From NCBI GenBank assembly GCA_035715725.1, contig DASTKT010000218.1, positions 1-16,046 on the forward strand: a stretch of DNA of 16,046 nt, read 5' to 3'. Source of the DNA: JADGGV01 sp035715725 (GTDB lineage: Bacteria > Gemmatimonadota > Gemmatimonadetes > Longimicrobiales > RSA9). This document shows, one piece after another, positions 8,008 through 14,865 of this stretch (position 1 is its first letter; each line of letters begins with the position of its first letter). The translations under genes were made by a program, and so were the position numbers. The notes below the pieces were generated by a model. The model saw only the letters and a list, made by a program, of their open reading frames with translations, was not told the DNA's origin and searched no databases.

Positions 8008-8528
8008 CGACCCGCGCCGCCGCCGCCGCGGTCCTCCTCGCCCTGACCGCCATCGTCGCCTGCGCGAGCAGCGTCTTCCAGCGCGCCGCCTCCGCCGGCC
8101 GCACCGACGAGATGATCCGCGCCTTCGAGGCAGACCCCTCCCTCTGGAAGGACGACGACGCGCTGTTCCAGGTCGGGCTCGCCTACGCGCTCCCCGGCAG
8201 CCCCCGCTACGACCCCACCGCCGCCCGCGGCTACTTCGAGCGGCTGACCCGGCTGCACCCCGCCTCCGACCGCTCGACCGAGGCCCGCCGCCTCGACATC
8301 CTCCTCGCCGAGATCCAGCGCCTCGGCGGCGCCGCCGACCAGCGCCAGGACTCGCTCCAGCGCCTCTCCGCCCACGTCGACTCCCTCGACGGCCGCATCG
8401 GCGAACAGCGCCAGCTCGTCTCCCAGCTCCAGGGCGAGATCCGCCGCCGCGACGCCCAGATCAAGGCGCTCCAGGACGAGCTCGAGCGCCTCAAGGCCAT
8501 CGACCTCCGGCTGCACCGGCCCCGGTAG
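8004..8528 (+). CDS. Coiled-coil lipoprotein linked to the two-component system (QseG-like position)
   Basis: The 174-residue protein has a lipoprotein signal with lipobox IVAC (Cys20) directly after a long hydrophobic stretch. Residues 25-105 are helical and resemble a TPR-type pair (MIRAFEADPSLWKDDDALFQVGLAYALP...ARGYFERLTRLHP). Residues about 112-168 form a heptad-rich coiled coil (QRQDSLQRLSAHVDSLDGRI...IKALQDELERLK). The ATG overlaps the kinase stop by ATGA, so it is part of the same operon. In enterobacteria the kinase/regulator pair GlrK/GlrR (QseE/QseF) is encoded with the outer-membrane lipoprotein QseG (YfhG), which acts on the kinase. The position, lipobox and helical nature fit an analogous role here, but sequence homology is not established. 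A short hairpin (8529-8541, CGGCG-TCG-CGCCG) follows immediately after the stop without a T-run. Confidence 0.85.
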   Translation: MTTRAAAAAVLLALTAIVACASSVFQRAASAGRTDEMIRAFEADPSLWKDDDALFQVGLAYALPGSPRYDPTAARGYFERLTRLHPASDRSTEARRLDILLAEIQRLGGAADQRQDSLQRLSAHVDSLDGRIGEQRQLVSQLQGEIRRRDAQIKALQDELERLKAIDLRLHRPR

Positions 8529-8580
8529 CGGCGTCGCGCCGGGCTCACCTTCGCGGGCGGCCGCACCTTCGGACCGGCGG

Positions 8581-8768
8581 TTTCACCACACAGCCACACA
8601 GCGCACAGAGGAAACACGGACGGCACCGGCGCCACGCCGGCCACCGGCGTACGCCGGACATGACATGAAGAAATGATGCTTCACCCCGGCGAGCCCCCGC
8701 CGCCCGCCTCCCGCCGTTCTCCGCGTCCTCTGCGCCTCTGCGGTGAACACTCCCGTTCCCATCCCGCC
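8581..8768. repeat. Intergenic repeat pair (repeat family copy 2)
   Basis: The right arm, 8717-8747, reversed reads TTCACCGCAGAGGCGCAGAG and is identical to copy 1 over its first 21 bases. It is followed outward by 8754-8768, which corresponds to the outer arm of copy 1 (GGCGGGATGGGAACG reversed). The left arm, 8581-8624, begins TTTCACCACACAGCCACACA and is a diverged variant of the same motif. The interior is about 90 bp and contains a perfect 14-bp palindrome at 8644-8657 (CCGGCGTACGCCGG). It lies about 50 bp downstream of the lipoprotein stop. It contains no gene. Confidence 0.65.
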
Positions 8769-9034
8769 CACGAAGCCAGACGAGTGCAGCATCCCGCCCC
8801 GTAACACGAGATCGGACTCGGGCTCGAAACCGGCGCCGCGGAGGCGCTACGACCCTCGTTTTCCTCCCCAGCAGCCGGGGACCGGGGAAATTTTCCCTGT
8901 TTCGATTCCCGACGCGCGAAAAGCAAGCAATGGCGCGAAAAATCGCGTGCCGGAGCGGGGGGTTGGCCCCAATCTTCCCCGGCCTCGCCGGCCCCGGTTC
9001 GGCGCGCCCGCGGCGCGCGCTCGGCGCCGAAGAC

Positions 9035-9065
9035 TTGTAAGTAGCCCTTTAACAATGACTTACAA
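9035..9065 (+). promoter_or_regulatory. Inverted repeat with promoter-like hexamers upstream of the OmpA-like gene
   Basis: TTGTAAGT (9035-9042) and ACTTACAA (9058-9065) are a perfect 8-bp inverted repeat with a 15-bp spacer, in the only AT-rich patch of the 652-bp gap 8529-9180. TACAAT at 9061-9066 resembles a -10 box and TTGTAA at 9035-9040 a -35 box, though the 20-bp spacing is long. It could be a dimeric repressor/activator site over the promoter, leaving a leader of about 110 nt. The gap also holds repeat copy 2 (8581-8768) and a direct repeat GCGCGAAAA at 8914-8922 and 8933-8941. Confidence 0.4.
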
Positions 9066-9180
9066 TTCATGGCCAACCTCGTGCCGAACGGGCACAGTCC
9101 TCGCCTAAGGGAGAGGCCGAGACCCGGCTCACGCCCGGGAACGTGAAGAAGCCGATCCTCTCTGAATTCGGAGGCACGCG

Positions 9181-9816
9181 ATGGGAACGACGGTGAAGAC
9201 GACGGCTACGCTCCTGGTCGGCGTTCTCGCACTCGGCGGGTGCGCCACGAAGGGCTTCGTGCGTAAGGGGCTGGACGCGCAGACGGCGGCGCTGCAGTCG
9301 GAGCGGTCGGAGCGGATGGCGGCCGACGAGAAGCTGGCGTCGGACCTGACGTCGCTGCGGAACGACCTGAACACGATGCGCACGGAGTTCGGGGCGAAGA
9401 TCGCGGCGGTGGAGGAGGGGCTGCAGTTCGCGCTGCCGGTGCACTTCGCGTTCGACGATTCGAACGTGCGGCCGGAGGACACGGCGGCGCTGGACCGGTT
9501 CGCGGACATCGTGTCGAAGCACTACGCCGGCGCGACGGTGACGGTGGAGGGCTTCGCGGATCCGGCGGGCTCGGCGGCGTACAACAAGCGGCTGTCGAAC
9601 AGCCGGGCGGACGCGGTGCGTGCGTACCTGACGCAGAAGGGGATCCAGGCGCAGCTGAAGACGGTCGGGTACGGTGAGACGCGGCAGGTGGTCGAGGGCG
9701 CGAAGAAGGACGATCAGGGCGCGGAGCTGAACCGCCGCGTCGTGTTCGTGATCGAGAGCCCGTCGGCCGCGCAGGGCGTGGCGGCGCTGGATTCGGGCGC
9801 GCAGCCGATGAAGTAA
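9181..9816 (+). CDS. OmpA-family (Pal-like) peptidoglycan-binding lipoprotein
   Basis: The 211-residue protein tethers the outer membrane to the cell wall. Its lipobox is LGGC with Cys21. Residues 25-80 are a charged helical, probably coiled-coil spacer (LDAQTAALQSERSERMAADEKLASDLTSLRNDLNTM). The OmpA C-terminal domain covers about 86-192: VHFAFDDSNVRPEDTAALD, then VEGFADPAG with the likely diaminopimelate-binding Asp127, SNSRADAVRAYL with Arg142, GYGE, and ELNRRVVFVI. All canonical positions are present. GGAGG at 9170-9174 is 6 nt before the ATG. The helical spacer and a C-terminal tail of about 20 residues make it slightly longer than classical Pal. It is preceded by a long gap with a promoter-like inverted repeat and followed by three hairpins, so it is probably transcribed alone. 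No tol genes are next to it, so it need not be the housekeeping Pal. Confidence 0.93.
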   Translation: MGTTVKTTATLLVGVLALGGCATKGFVRKGLDAQTAALQSERSERMAADEKLASDLTSLRNDLNTMRTEFGAKIAAVEEGLQFALPVHFAFDDSNVRPEDTAALDRFADIVSKHYAGATVTVEGFADPAGSAAYNKRLSNSRADAVRAYLTQKGIQAQLKTVGYGETRQVVEGAKKDDQGAELNRRVVFVIESPSAAQGVAALDSGAQPMK

Positions 9817-9819
9817 GAG

Positions 9820-9835
9820 CCCCGCCGGCGCGGGG
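9820..9835 (+). terminator. Hairpin just after the OmpA-like gene
   Basis: CCCCGC-CGGC-GCGGGG is a perfect 6-bp stem with a 4-nt loop, 4 nt after the stop codon. There is no T-run, so it is a weak candidate for intrinsic termination, but it may protect the 3' end. Confidence 0.45.
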
Positions 9836-9846
9836 TGTGAGCCGTG

Positions 9847-9875
9847 GCGGGCCCGGACGGGGAGTTCGGGCCCGC
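9847..9875 (+). terminator. Strong 9-bp hairpin, candidate terminator
   Basis: GCGGGCCCG (9847-9855) and CGGGCCCGC (9867-9875) form a perfect 9-bp all-GC stem with an 11-nt loop. It lacks a T-run, as many terminators of high-GC genomes do. It is the most stable structure between the OmpA-like gene and the CheY-like gene. Confidence 0.5.
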
Positions 9876-9877
9876 TC

Positions 9878-9893
9878 CCGCTCCGCGGAGCGG
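9878..9893. repeat. Perfect 16-bp palindrome
   Basis: CCGCTCCGCGGAGCGG is a perfect palindrome, the third of three adjacent structures in the 133-bp gap. It lies 57 bp before the CheY-like start, so it could be an operator for that gene or part of a compound terminator. Confidence 0.4.
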
Positions 9894-9949
9894 CTCGCGA
9901 GGCGCCGGAAGCCGGACCAAGCGCTCCCGAAAACGAGAGAGTCACACGC

Positions 9950-10333
9950 ATGGATGACGCGGCCGGCGCGATCCTCATCGTCGACGACCATTCGGAGTCA
10001 CGCGTGGTGCTGCGGGCGTACCTGGAGCATCACGGTCGGCGCGTGTACGAGGCGCCGGACGGCGAGGCGTGCCTGGCGGTGGCTCGGTCGGAGCGGCCGG
10101 ACCTGATCGTGCTCGACCTGCTGCTGCCGGTGCTGGATGGCTGGCGGACGGCGGAGGCGCTGCGGCGGGATCCGACGACGGAGGCGATCCCGATCCTGGC
10201 GCTGACGGCGACGTCGCGACCGGAGCAGCACGAGCGGGCGTTGAAGGCCGGCTGCGATGTGGTGGTGATGAAGCCGGTGCGCCCGGCGGTCTTGCTGTCG
10301 GAGATCGAGGCGTTGCTGGCCCGGACGTCGTAG
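9950..10333 (+). CDS. Stand-alone CheY-like response regulator receiver
   Basis: The 127-residue protein is a single receiver domain with no output domain. It begins AILIVDDHSESRVVLRAYLEHHG and keeps every switch residue: Asp12/Asp13, phosphoacceptor Asp56 (LIVLDLLLPVLDGW), Thr86 and Lys108 (VVMKPVRP). It should therefore be phosphorylated and act by binding partners, as CheY or phosphorelay proteins do. The ribosome site is weak (GAGAG about 10 nt upstream), but the ATG is directly at the domain start. No kinase or chemotaxis gene is next to it, so the partner is not known; the histidine kinase 2 kb upstream already has its own regulator. A 7-bp hairpin 24 nt after the stop may end the transcript. 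Confidence 0.92.
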   Translation: MDDAAGAILIVDDHSESRVVLRAYLEHHGRRVYEAPDGEACLAVARSERPDLIVLDLLLPVLDGWRTAEALRRDPTTEAIPILALTATSRPEQHERALKAGCDVVVMKPVRPAVLLSEIEALLARTS

Positions 10334-10356
10334 GACGGATCTCGCGGGATCTGCCG

Positions 10357-10378
10357 GCCGCGGGGTAGCGTCCGCGGC
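10357..10378 (+). terminator. Hairpin after the CheY-like gene
   Basis: GCCGCGG (10357-10363) pairs perfectly with CCGCGGC (10372-10378) across an 8-nt loop, starting 24 nt after the stop codon. It is followed by TAGAATCTTC and not by a T-run. It is a plausible terminator in a high-GC context. Confidence 0.45.
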
Positions 10379-10459
10379 TAGAATCTTCGGAACACATCCC
10401 GCCATGCTCTCCCCCGCGCGAAAACCCTTCCGTTGTGCAACCATGGATCCCGCGGGATT

Positions 10460-10495
10460 CCGGGCCGGCTGGTGAGGCGGCCCGGTTGTGTTTAT
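10460..10495 (+). terminator. Hairpin with T-rich tail
   Basis: CCGGGCC (10460-10466) pairs with GGCCCGG (10479-10485) over a 12-nt loop, followed by TTGTGTTTAT, the most T-rich tail of any hairpin in this window. A 12-bp palindrome, ATCCCGCGGGAT (10447-10458), touches its 5' side. It lies 127 nt after the CheY-like stop, so it may be a second terminator for that gene or the end of an unannotated short transcript. Confidence 0.4.
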
Positions 10496-10539
10496 CGGGC
10501 CCTGCTCCACGTCCCCGGGCGGCCGAAGCTTCATCTATC

Positions 10540-10742
10540 TCACACGGAGCCATGGAGTGAACGGACGAGCCACGGAGCCGGGCACCCGAAGCCGGCCGGG
10601 GAACGCTCGCCACACCCATTCACGTCTGCACCCCGCGCCCACTCGGACACCCGGAACACCCCCAAAAAAGAAGAAGGTGCGCCCCCCGGGCGCCCGCCAC
10701 CGCCCGCGAGCTCCCCCTCTGCGGCTCCGTGTCTCCGTGTGA
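10540..10742. repeat. Intergenic repeat pair (diverged repeat family copy 3)
   Basis: TCACACGGAGCCATGGAG (10540-10557) is inverted relative to 10725-10742, matching at 16 of 18 positions. The right arm, read in reverse, continues into CCGCAGAGGG, which recalls the CGCAGAGG core of copies 1, 2 and 4. The interior is about 170 bp with no supported gene. It occupies most of the 553-bp gap 10334-10886 between the CheY-like and ABC-F genes. Confidence 0.5.
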
Positions 10743-10874
10743 CACTCTTCCGTTCAGGGACGCAGCGAACGCCCACGAACGCAGCCGAACGCCCGCTCCG
10801 CATCCGCGTCGTCGCGTGAGTCCCCGAGATCGGCGTCCCCCGCGCCCGCCCTGCCTCCCGCCGCCCCGCCCCGC

Positions 10875-10886
10875 TACCTTTCGCGC
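10875..10886 (+). promoter_or_regulatory. Candidate -10 box for leaderless transcription of the ABC-F gene
   Basis: TACCTT (10875-10880) matches a -10 hexamer loosely and ends 6 nt before the ATG at 10887. No Shine-Dalgarno sequence is present in the preceding 20 nt (GCCCCGCTACCTTTCGCGC). Together these suggest that transcription starts at or next to the start codon. This is inference. Confidence 0.35.
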
Positions 10887-12845
10887 ATGACTCAGATCGC
10901 ACTTTCCGGCGTCGCCGTCGAGTTCGGCGCGACGACGCTGCTTCGGGACGTCTCGTTCACCGTCGGCAAGGGTGAGCGTTGGGGGATCGTCGGCCGGAAC
11001 GGGACGGGGAAGACGACGCTGTTGCAGGTGATCACCGGCGCGCTCCCGCCGACGCGGGGCGTGGCGACGCGCGCGCCCGGCCTCCGCTTCACGCTGCTGG
11101 ACCAGCACCGGGAGTTCCCCGGCTCCGCGACGGTGTGGGAGGCGGCGGCGAGCCCGTTCGCGGCGCTGCAGGCGCTGGAGGCGTCGCTGCACGAGCAGGC
11201 GGCGCGGCTCGGGGAGATGGGGGAGTCGGCGTCGCCGGAAGCGCTGGAGCGCTACGACCGGGACCTGGAGCGCTTCGGGCGGGAGGGCGGCTACACGTTC
11301 GCGGCGCGGGTGGACGCGGTGCTGCACGGGCTCGGCTTCGACCCGGCGGCGGCGCGCGCGCAGCCAATCGCTCAACTCAGCGGCGGGGAGCTGGGGCGGA
11401 TCGGGCTGGCGCGGCAGCTCGTGGCGCCGGCGGACGTGCTCCTGCTCGACGAGCCGACGAACCACCTGGACCTCGAGACGACGCGCTGGCTGGAGGAGTA
11501 CCTGCGCGGGCTGGACGCGACGGTGCTGCTGATCAGCCACGACCGCGCGTTCCTGGCGGCGGTGGTGGACCATGTGCTGCACCTGGAGGCGGGCACGGCG
11601 GTGCCGTACGCGGGCGGGTACGCGGACTTCGTGCGGCAGCGCGCGGAGCGGCGGCTCGCGCAGGAGCGGGCGTACGACAACCAGCGGCGCGTGATCGCGG
11701 CGGAGGAGGACTACATCCGGCGCAACATCGCCGGGCAGAACAGCCGGCAGGCGAAGGGGCGGCGGACGCGGCTGGCGCGGCTGCCGCGGCTGAGCCCGCC
11801 GCCCACGGAGGACGGCGCCAGCATGGCGCTGCGGCTGGAGCCGGCGGCGCGCGGCGGCGACCAGGTGCTGGTCGCGGAGAACGCGCGCGTCGCCGTCGGC
11901 TCGCGCATGCTGATCGAGGGCTTCAGCGCGCGCATCGAGCGGGGCGAGGTGATCGGGCTGGTCGGGCCGAACGGCGCGGGGAAGTCCACGCTGCTGAAGG
12001 CGATCGCCGGGCTGCGGCCGGTGGACGGCGGCGAGGTCCGCGTCGGCTCCTCCGTCGACGTCGCCTACTACCGGCAGGACCTGGCGCAGGTGCCGCTGGA
12101 CGTCTCGCTCTTCAAGGTGATCAACGACCTGCGGCCGCTCTGGGACCGCGGCAAGGTGCAGGGGCACCTCGGCCGGTTCGGCTTCTCCGGCGACGAGGCG
12201 CGGCGCCGCGCGGACACGCTCTCCGGCGGCGAGAGAGCGCGCGTCGCGCTGGCCATGCTGATGCTCGCGCGCGCCAACTTCCTGCTGCTCGACGAGCCGA
12301 CGAACCACCTGGACGTGGAGTCGATCGAGGCGCTGGAGGATGCGCTCGAGGGGTTCGACGGCACGGTGCTGCTCGTCAGCCACGACCGGGCGCTGCTGCG
12401 GGCCGTGGTGACGCGCGTCTGGTCGCTCGAGGACGGGCGGATCACGGACTACCCGGGCACGTTCGCGGAGTGGGAGGAGGAGCGCGCCGCGCGCGAGGAG
12501 GAGGCGGCGCGCGCGGCCTCGGCGGCGCGCCAGGAGGCGCGCGAGCGCGAGCGGCGCGACCGCGAGCGGCAGCAGGCCCGCGAGCGAGCGCGCGGCTCCA
12601 CCCGTGGCGCGCCGCGCGCGCTCCGGCAGGCGGTGCTGGACGCGGAGGCGGAGGTGTCCGGCCTGGAGGCGCGCATCGTGGACCTGCGCGGCCAGCTCGA
12701 GGACCCGGCACTGTACACGAGCGGCGACGGCGCGCGCCGGGCCGGCGCGCTCAAGGAGGAGCTGGCGGCGGTCGAGGCCTCGCTCAACGCGGCGCTGGAG
12801 CGCTGGGCGGAGGCCGGCGAGGCGTTCGAGGCGGCGGGGGGCTGA
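10887..12845 (+). CDS. ABC-F family ATPase (Uup/EttA-like, ribosome-associated)
   Basis: The 652-residue soluble protein has two ABC cassettes and no membrane segments. Cassette 1 has Walker A GRNGTGKT (36-43), signature LSGGE (164-168), Walker B LLLDEPTNHLD (185-195) and switch His218. The inter-cassette linker (about 245-305, with YIRRNIAGQNSRQAKGRRTRLARL) is the P-site tRNA interaction motif typical of ABC-F. Cassette 2 has GPNGAGKS (360-367), LSGGERARVALA (445-456), LLLDEPTNHLD (466-476) and His499. A charged C-terminal tail (about 525-650) includes a coiled coil and resembles Uup. Both catalytic glutamates are present. ABC-F proteins bind the ribosomal E site to relieve stalls or protect against antibiotics; sequence alone does not say which. 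There is no ribosome site, so a leaderless start is likely. The permease behind it is 37 bp away but is not an expected partner. Confidence 0.95.
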   Translation: MTQIALSGVAVEFGATTLLRDVSFTVGKGERWGIVGRNGTGKTTLLQVITGALPPTRGVATRAPGLRFTLLDQHREFPGSATVWEAAASPFAALQALEASLHEQAARLGEMGESASPEALERYDRDLERFGREGGYTFAARVDAVLHGLGFDPAAARAQPIAQLSGGELGRIGLARQLVAPADVLLLDEPTNHLDLETTRWLEEYLRGLDATVLLISHDRAFLAAVVDHVLHLEAGTAVPYAGGYADFVRQRAERRLAQERAYDNQRRVIAAEEDYIRRNIAGQNSRQAKGRRTRLARLPRLSPPPTEDGASMALRLEPAARGGDQVLVAENARVAVGSRMLIEGFSARIERGEVIGLVGPNGAGKSTLLKAIAGLRPVDGGEVRVGSSVDVAYYRQDLAQVPLDVSLFKVINDLRPLWDRGKVQGHLGRFGFSGDEARRRADTLSGGERARVALAMLMLARANFLLLDEPTNHLDVESIEALEDALEGFDGTVLLVSHDRALLRAVVTRVWSLEDGRITDYPGTFAEWEEERAAREEEAARAASAARQEARERERRDRERQQARERARGSTRGAPRALRQAVLDAEAEVSGLEARIVDLRGQLEDPALYTSGDGARRAGALKEELAAVEASLNAALERWAEAGEAFEAAGG

Positions 12846-12882
12846 CCTCGGGCCGATCACCCCGGAGCGTGGAGGTCGGACG

Positions 12883-14844
12883 ATGCGGAGCGCGGCGCGA
12901 GCGAGCGGGTCGGACGCGGACCTCCCGGACCGGTGGCGGCCGCTGCGGCGCGCCGCGCGGCGCGGCGGCGGCTTCACGGCGGCGGTCGTGCTGTCGCTCG
13001 GGCTCGGCGCCGGCGCGGCCGCGGCCGTGGCGGGGCTGTTCCGCCTGGCGACGTCGTGGCCGCCGCGTCTCCGGCCGAGCGTCGCGCTCCCTCACGTCCC
13101 GTGGCCGGACCTCGGGATCCAGTGGCGGGCGACGGCCGTCGGGCCGGCGCACACGCAGGGCGCCGCGCTCGAGCTGCTCCTCCGCCTGGCACTCGGGCTC
13201 GCGGCGGTCGCGACCGCCGTCGCCGCGGTGAACCTCGGCGTGCTGCTGACGGCGCGCGCGGCGACGCGGCGCCATGAGATGGCGGTGCGAGCCGCGGTCG
13301 GCGCGCCGCGGCGGAGGGTCGTGCTCCAGCTCCTGGCGGAGGGCGCCGCGGTGGTCGGGCTCGCGCTCGCCGCCGCGATCCCCGTCGTCGCCATCGGGAG
13401 CCGGCTCCTCCAGGCGACGTGGCCCGCGGCGCTGCTGCGCCTCGAGCCCGCCCGCGGCATCCCGCTGGGCGCGCTCCTCATCGCCGCCCCCGTCGCGCTC
13501 ACGCTCGCGCTGTCGCTCCTCCCGGCGGCCGCGGCCTGGCGAGGCACGGACCTGCCCGGCGCGCTCGCCGGCGGCGCGCGCGTGACCGCCGGCCGCGGCG
13601 AGCTGGCCACGCGCGCCGCGCTCGGCGCGCTCATGGTCGCCGCAACGGTCGCACTCCTCTCCGCCGCCGGCGTGCTGGTCCGCGGCTCGACGCCGCTCCT
13701 CGGCGCCGCGCACTCCGGCTTCGACCCCGCGGGCGTGAGCGTGGCCCGCGTCCATCCGAAGGAGAGCGGCACCGCGCTCGCCGCCCGCTACGAGGACGCG
13801 CTCCGCCGGCTGCGGGCGCAGCCGGGCGTCGAGGCGGCCGGGATCGCCAGCGCCGGCGCGTGGCTCGGCCTCTCCCCGCGCGAAGAGGTGATGGAGGAGT
13901 GCCGCTGCTCCATCGGCGCCATGGCCGTCCCCTACCGCCTCGCCACGGTCCGCATCCAGGCGGTCAGCCCCGGCTACTTCGACTCCCTGCGCGTGCGCCT
14001 CCTGCGCGGCCGCGACTTCCGCCTAACCGACCGCGCCGGCGCGCCGCGCATCGCCATCATCGACCGCACGTTCGCCGAGCAGTGGTTCGACGGCGACCCG
14101 ATCGGCCGCAACATCATTCTCCCCGGCCCCGTGGACGCGCCGCCGTACACGGTCGTCGGCATCGTCGAGCGGACGCAGGCCCGCGGCCTCGGCACCGGCG
14201 CCGAGACGACGCCGGTCCTCTTCCTCTCCGCGCTCCAGCACCCGCCGGACGTCGCCGACGTCACGATCCGGACGGCCGGCGGCGTCCGGCACGTCGCGAT
14301 CGCGGGCGACGCCGGCATCCATCCCCCAGGCGCCGCGGGCGACATCTCGCCCGATACCTCGGGCCCCGCCGCCGCGCTGCGCGCGGCATTCCCCGGCGCG
14401 CCCCGCGCCGAGCCGCGGCCGCTCACGGCGGCGCTGGACGAGGCCGCCGCGCCGCTCCGCTGGTTCGCGATCATCGTCGGCGTGCTCGCCGCCGTCACCG
14501 GCGGGGTCGCCGCGGTCGGCCTGTTCTCCGTGATGGCGTTCGACACCGCCCGGCGGGAGCGCGAGCTCGGCGTCCGCGTCGCGCTCGGCGCGACAGCGCC
14601 GCGCATCGTGTGGCTGGTGGTGCGGCGGAGTGGCCGCCTGGCGGCCGTCGGCGCCGCGATCGGCGTGGCCGCCGTCTACCTCGCGACCCAGCTCCTGCGC
14701 CGCCTCTCCGCGGACGCCAACGCCCTCGACCCCCGGACCCTCGGCGTCCTCGCGCTCGTCATCGCCGCCATCGCCATCACCGCCAGCGTCGTCCCCGCCG
14801 CTCGGGCGGCCCGGGTGGATCCGGCGGTAGCGCTGCGGGAATAG
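12883..14844 (+). CDS. ADOP/MacB-like FtsX-family permease with reduced first periplasmic domain
   Basis: The 653-residue membrane protein resembles ADOP permeases (acidobacterial duplicated orphan permease), which carry two FtsX/MacB units. Visible parts: TM1 (about 31-54, GFTAAVVLSLGLGAGAAAAVAGLF); only about 40 residues before FtsX unit 1 (about 95-220, with NLGVLLTARAATRRHEMAVRAAVGAPRRRVVLQLLAEG); TM5 (about 245-265); a full MacB-type periplasmic domain (about 275-520, with VSPGYFDSLRVRLLRGRDF and FAEQWFDGDPIGRNI); and FtsX unit 2 (about 525-653, with RRERELGVRVALGA and the terminal RAARVDPAVALRE). ADOP proteins usually have about 800 residues and a second periplasmic domain after TM1, which is essentially missing here. 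The start is set by GGAGGT (12871-12876) 6 nt before the ATG. No transport ATPase is adjacent. Codons are strongly C-ending, unlike the preceding gene. Confidence 0.88.
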   Translation: MRSAARASGSDADLPDRWRPLRRAARRGGGFTAAVVLSLGLGAGAAAAVAGLFRLATSWPPRLRPSVALPHVPWPDLGIQWRATAVGPAHTQGAALELLLRLALGLAAVATAVAAVNLGVLLTARAATRRHEMAVRAAVGAPRRRVVLQLLAEGAAVVGLALAAAIPVVAIGSRLLQATWPAALLRLEPARGIPLGALLIAAPVALTLALSLLPAAAAWRGTDLPGALAGGARVTAGRGELATRAALGALMVAATVALLSAAGVLVRGSTPLLGAAHSGFDPAGVSVARVHPKESGTALAARYEDALRRLRAQPGVEAAGIASAGAWLGLSPREEVMEECRCSIGAMAVPYRLATVRIQAVSPGYFDSLRVRLLRGRDFRLTDRAGAPRIAIIDRTFAEQWFDGDPIGRNIILPGPVDAPPYTVVGIVERTQARGLGTGAETTPVLFLSALQHPPDVADVTIRTAGGVRHVAIAGDAGIHPPGAAGDISPDTSGPAAALRAAFPGAPRAEPRPLTAALDEAAAPLRWFAIIVGVLAAVTGGVAAVGLFSVMAFDTARRERELGVRVALGATAPRIVWLVVRRSGRLAAVGAAIGVAAVYLATQLLRRLSADANALDPRTLGVLALVIAAIAITASVVPAARAARVDPAVALRE

Positions 14845-14865
14845 CCTGGGAACTACACCCGGATC

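Noticed and set aside
8743..9108. 121-codon open frame in the gap before the OmpA-like gene
   Set aside because: It starts in a repeat arm, has no ribosome site and a Pro/Arg-rich composition without any domain.
8926..9180. Riboswitch in the leader of the OmpA-like gene
   Set aside because: No known aptamer consensus could be recognised; only small GC hairpins are present.
10660..10682. Lysine-rich stretch PPKKKKV resembling a nuclear localisation signal
   Set aside because: It occurs in a non-coding gap frame (CCCCCAAAAAAGAAGAAGG) without supported translation, so it is coincidence.
10979..13231. 750-codon Gly/Ala/Arg frame overlapping the ABC-F gene
   Set aside because: It is an out-of-frame shadow; the ABC-F motifs lie in the other frame.
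10887..14844. ABC-F protein plus permease as a complete ABC exporter
   Set aside because: ABC-F proteins have a tRNA-contacting linker and do not pair with permeases. ADOP permeases are usually found without an ATPase neighbour.
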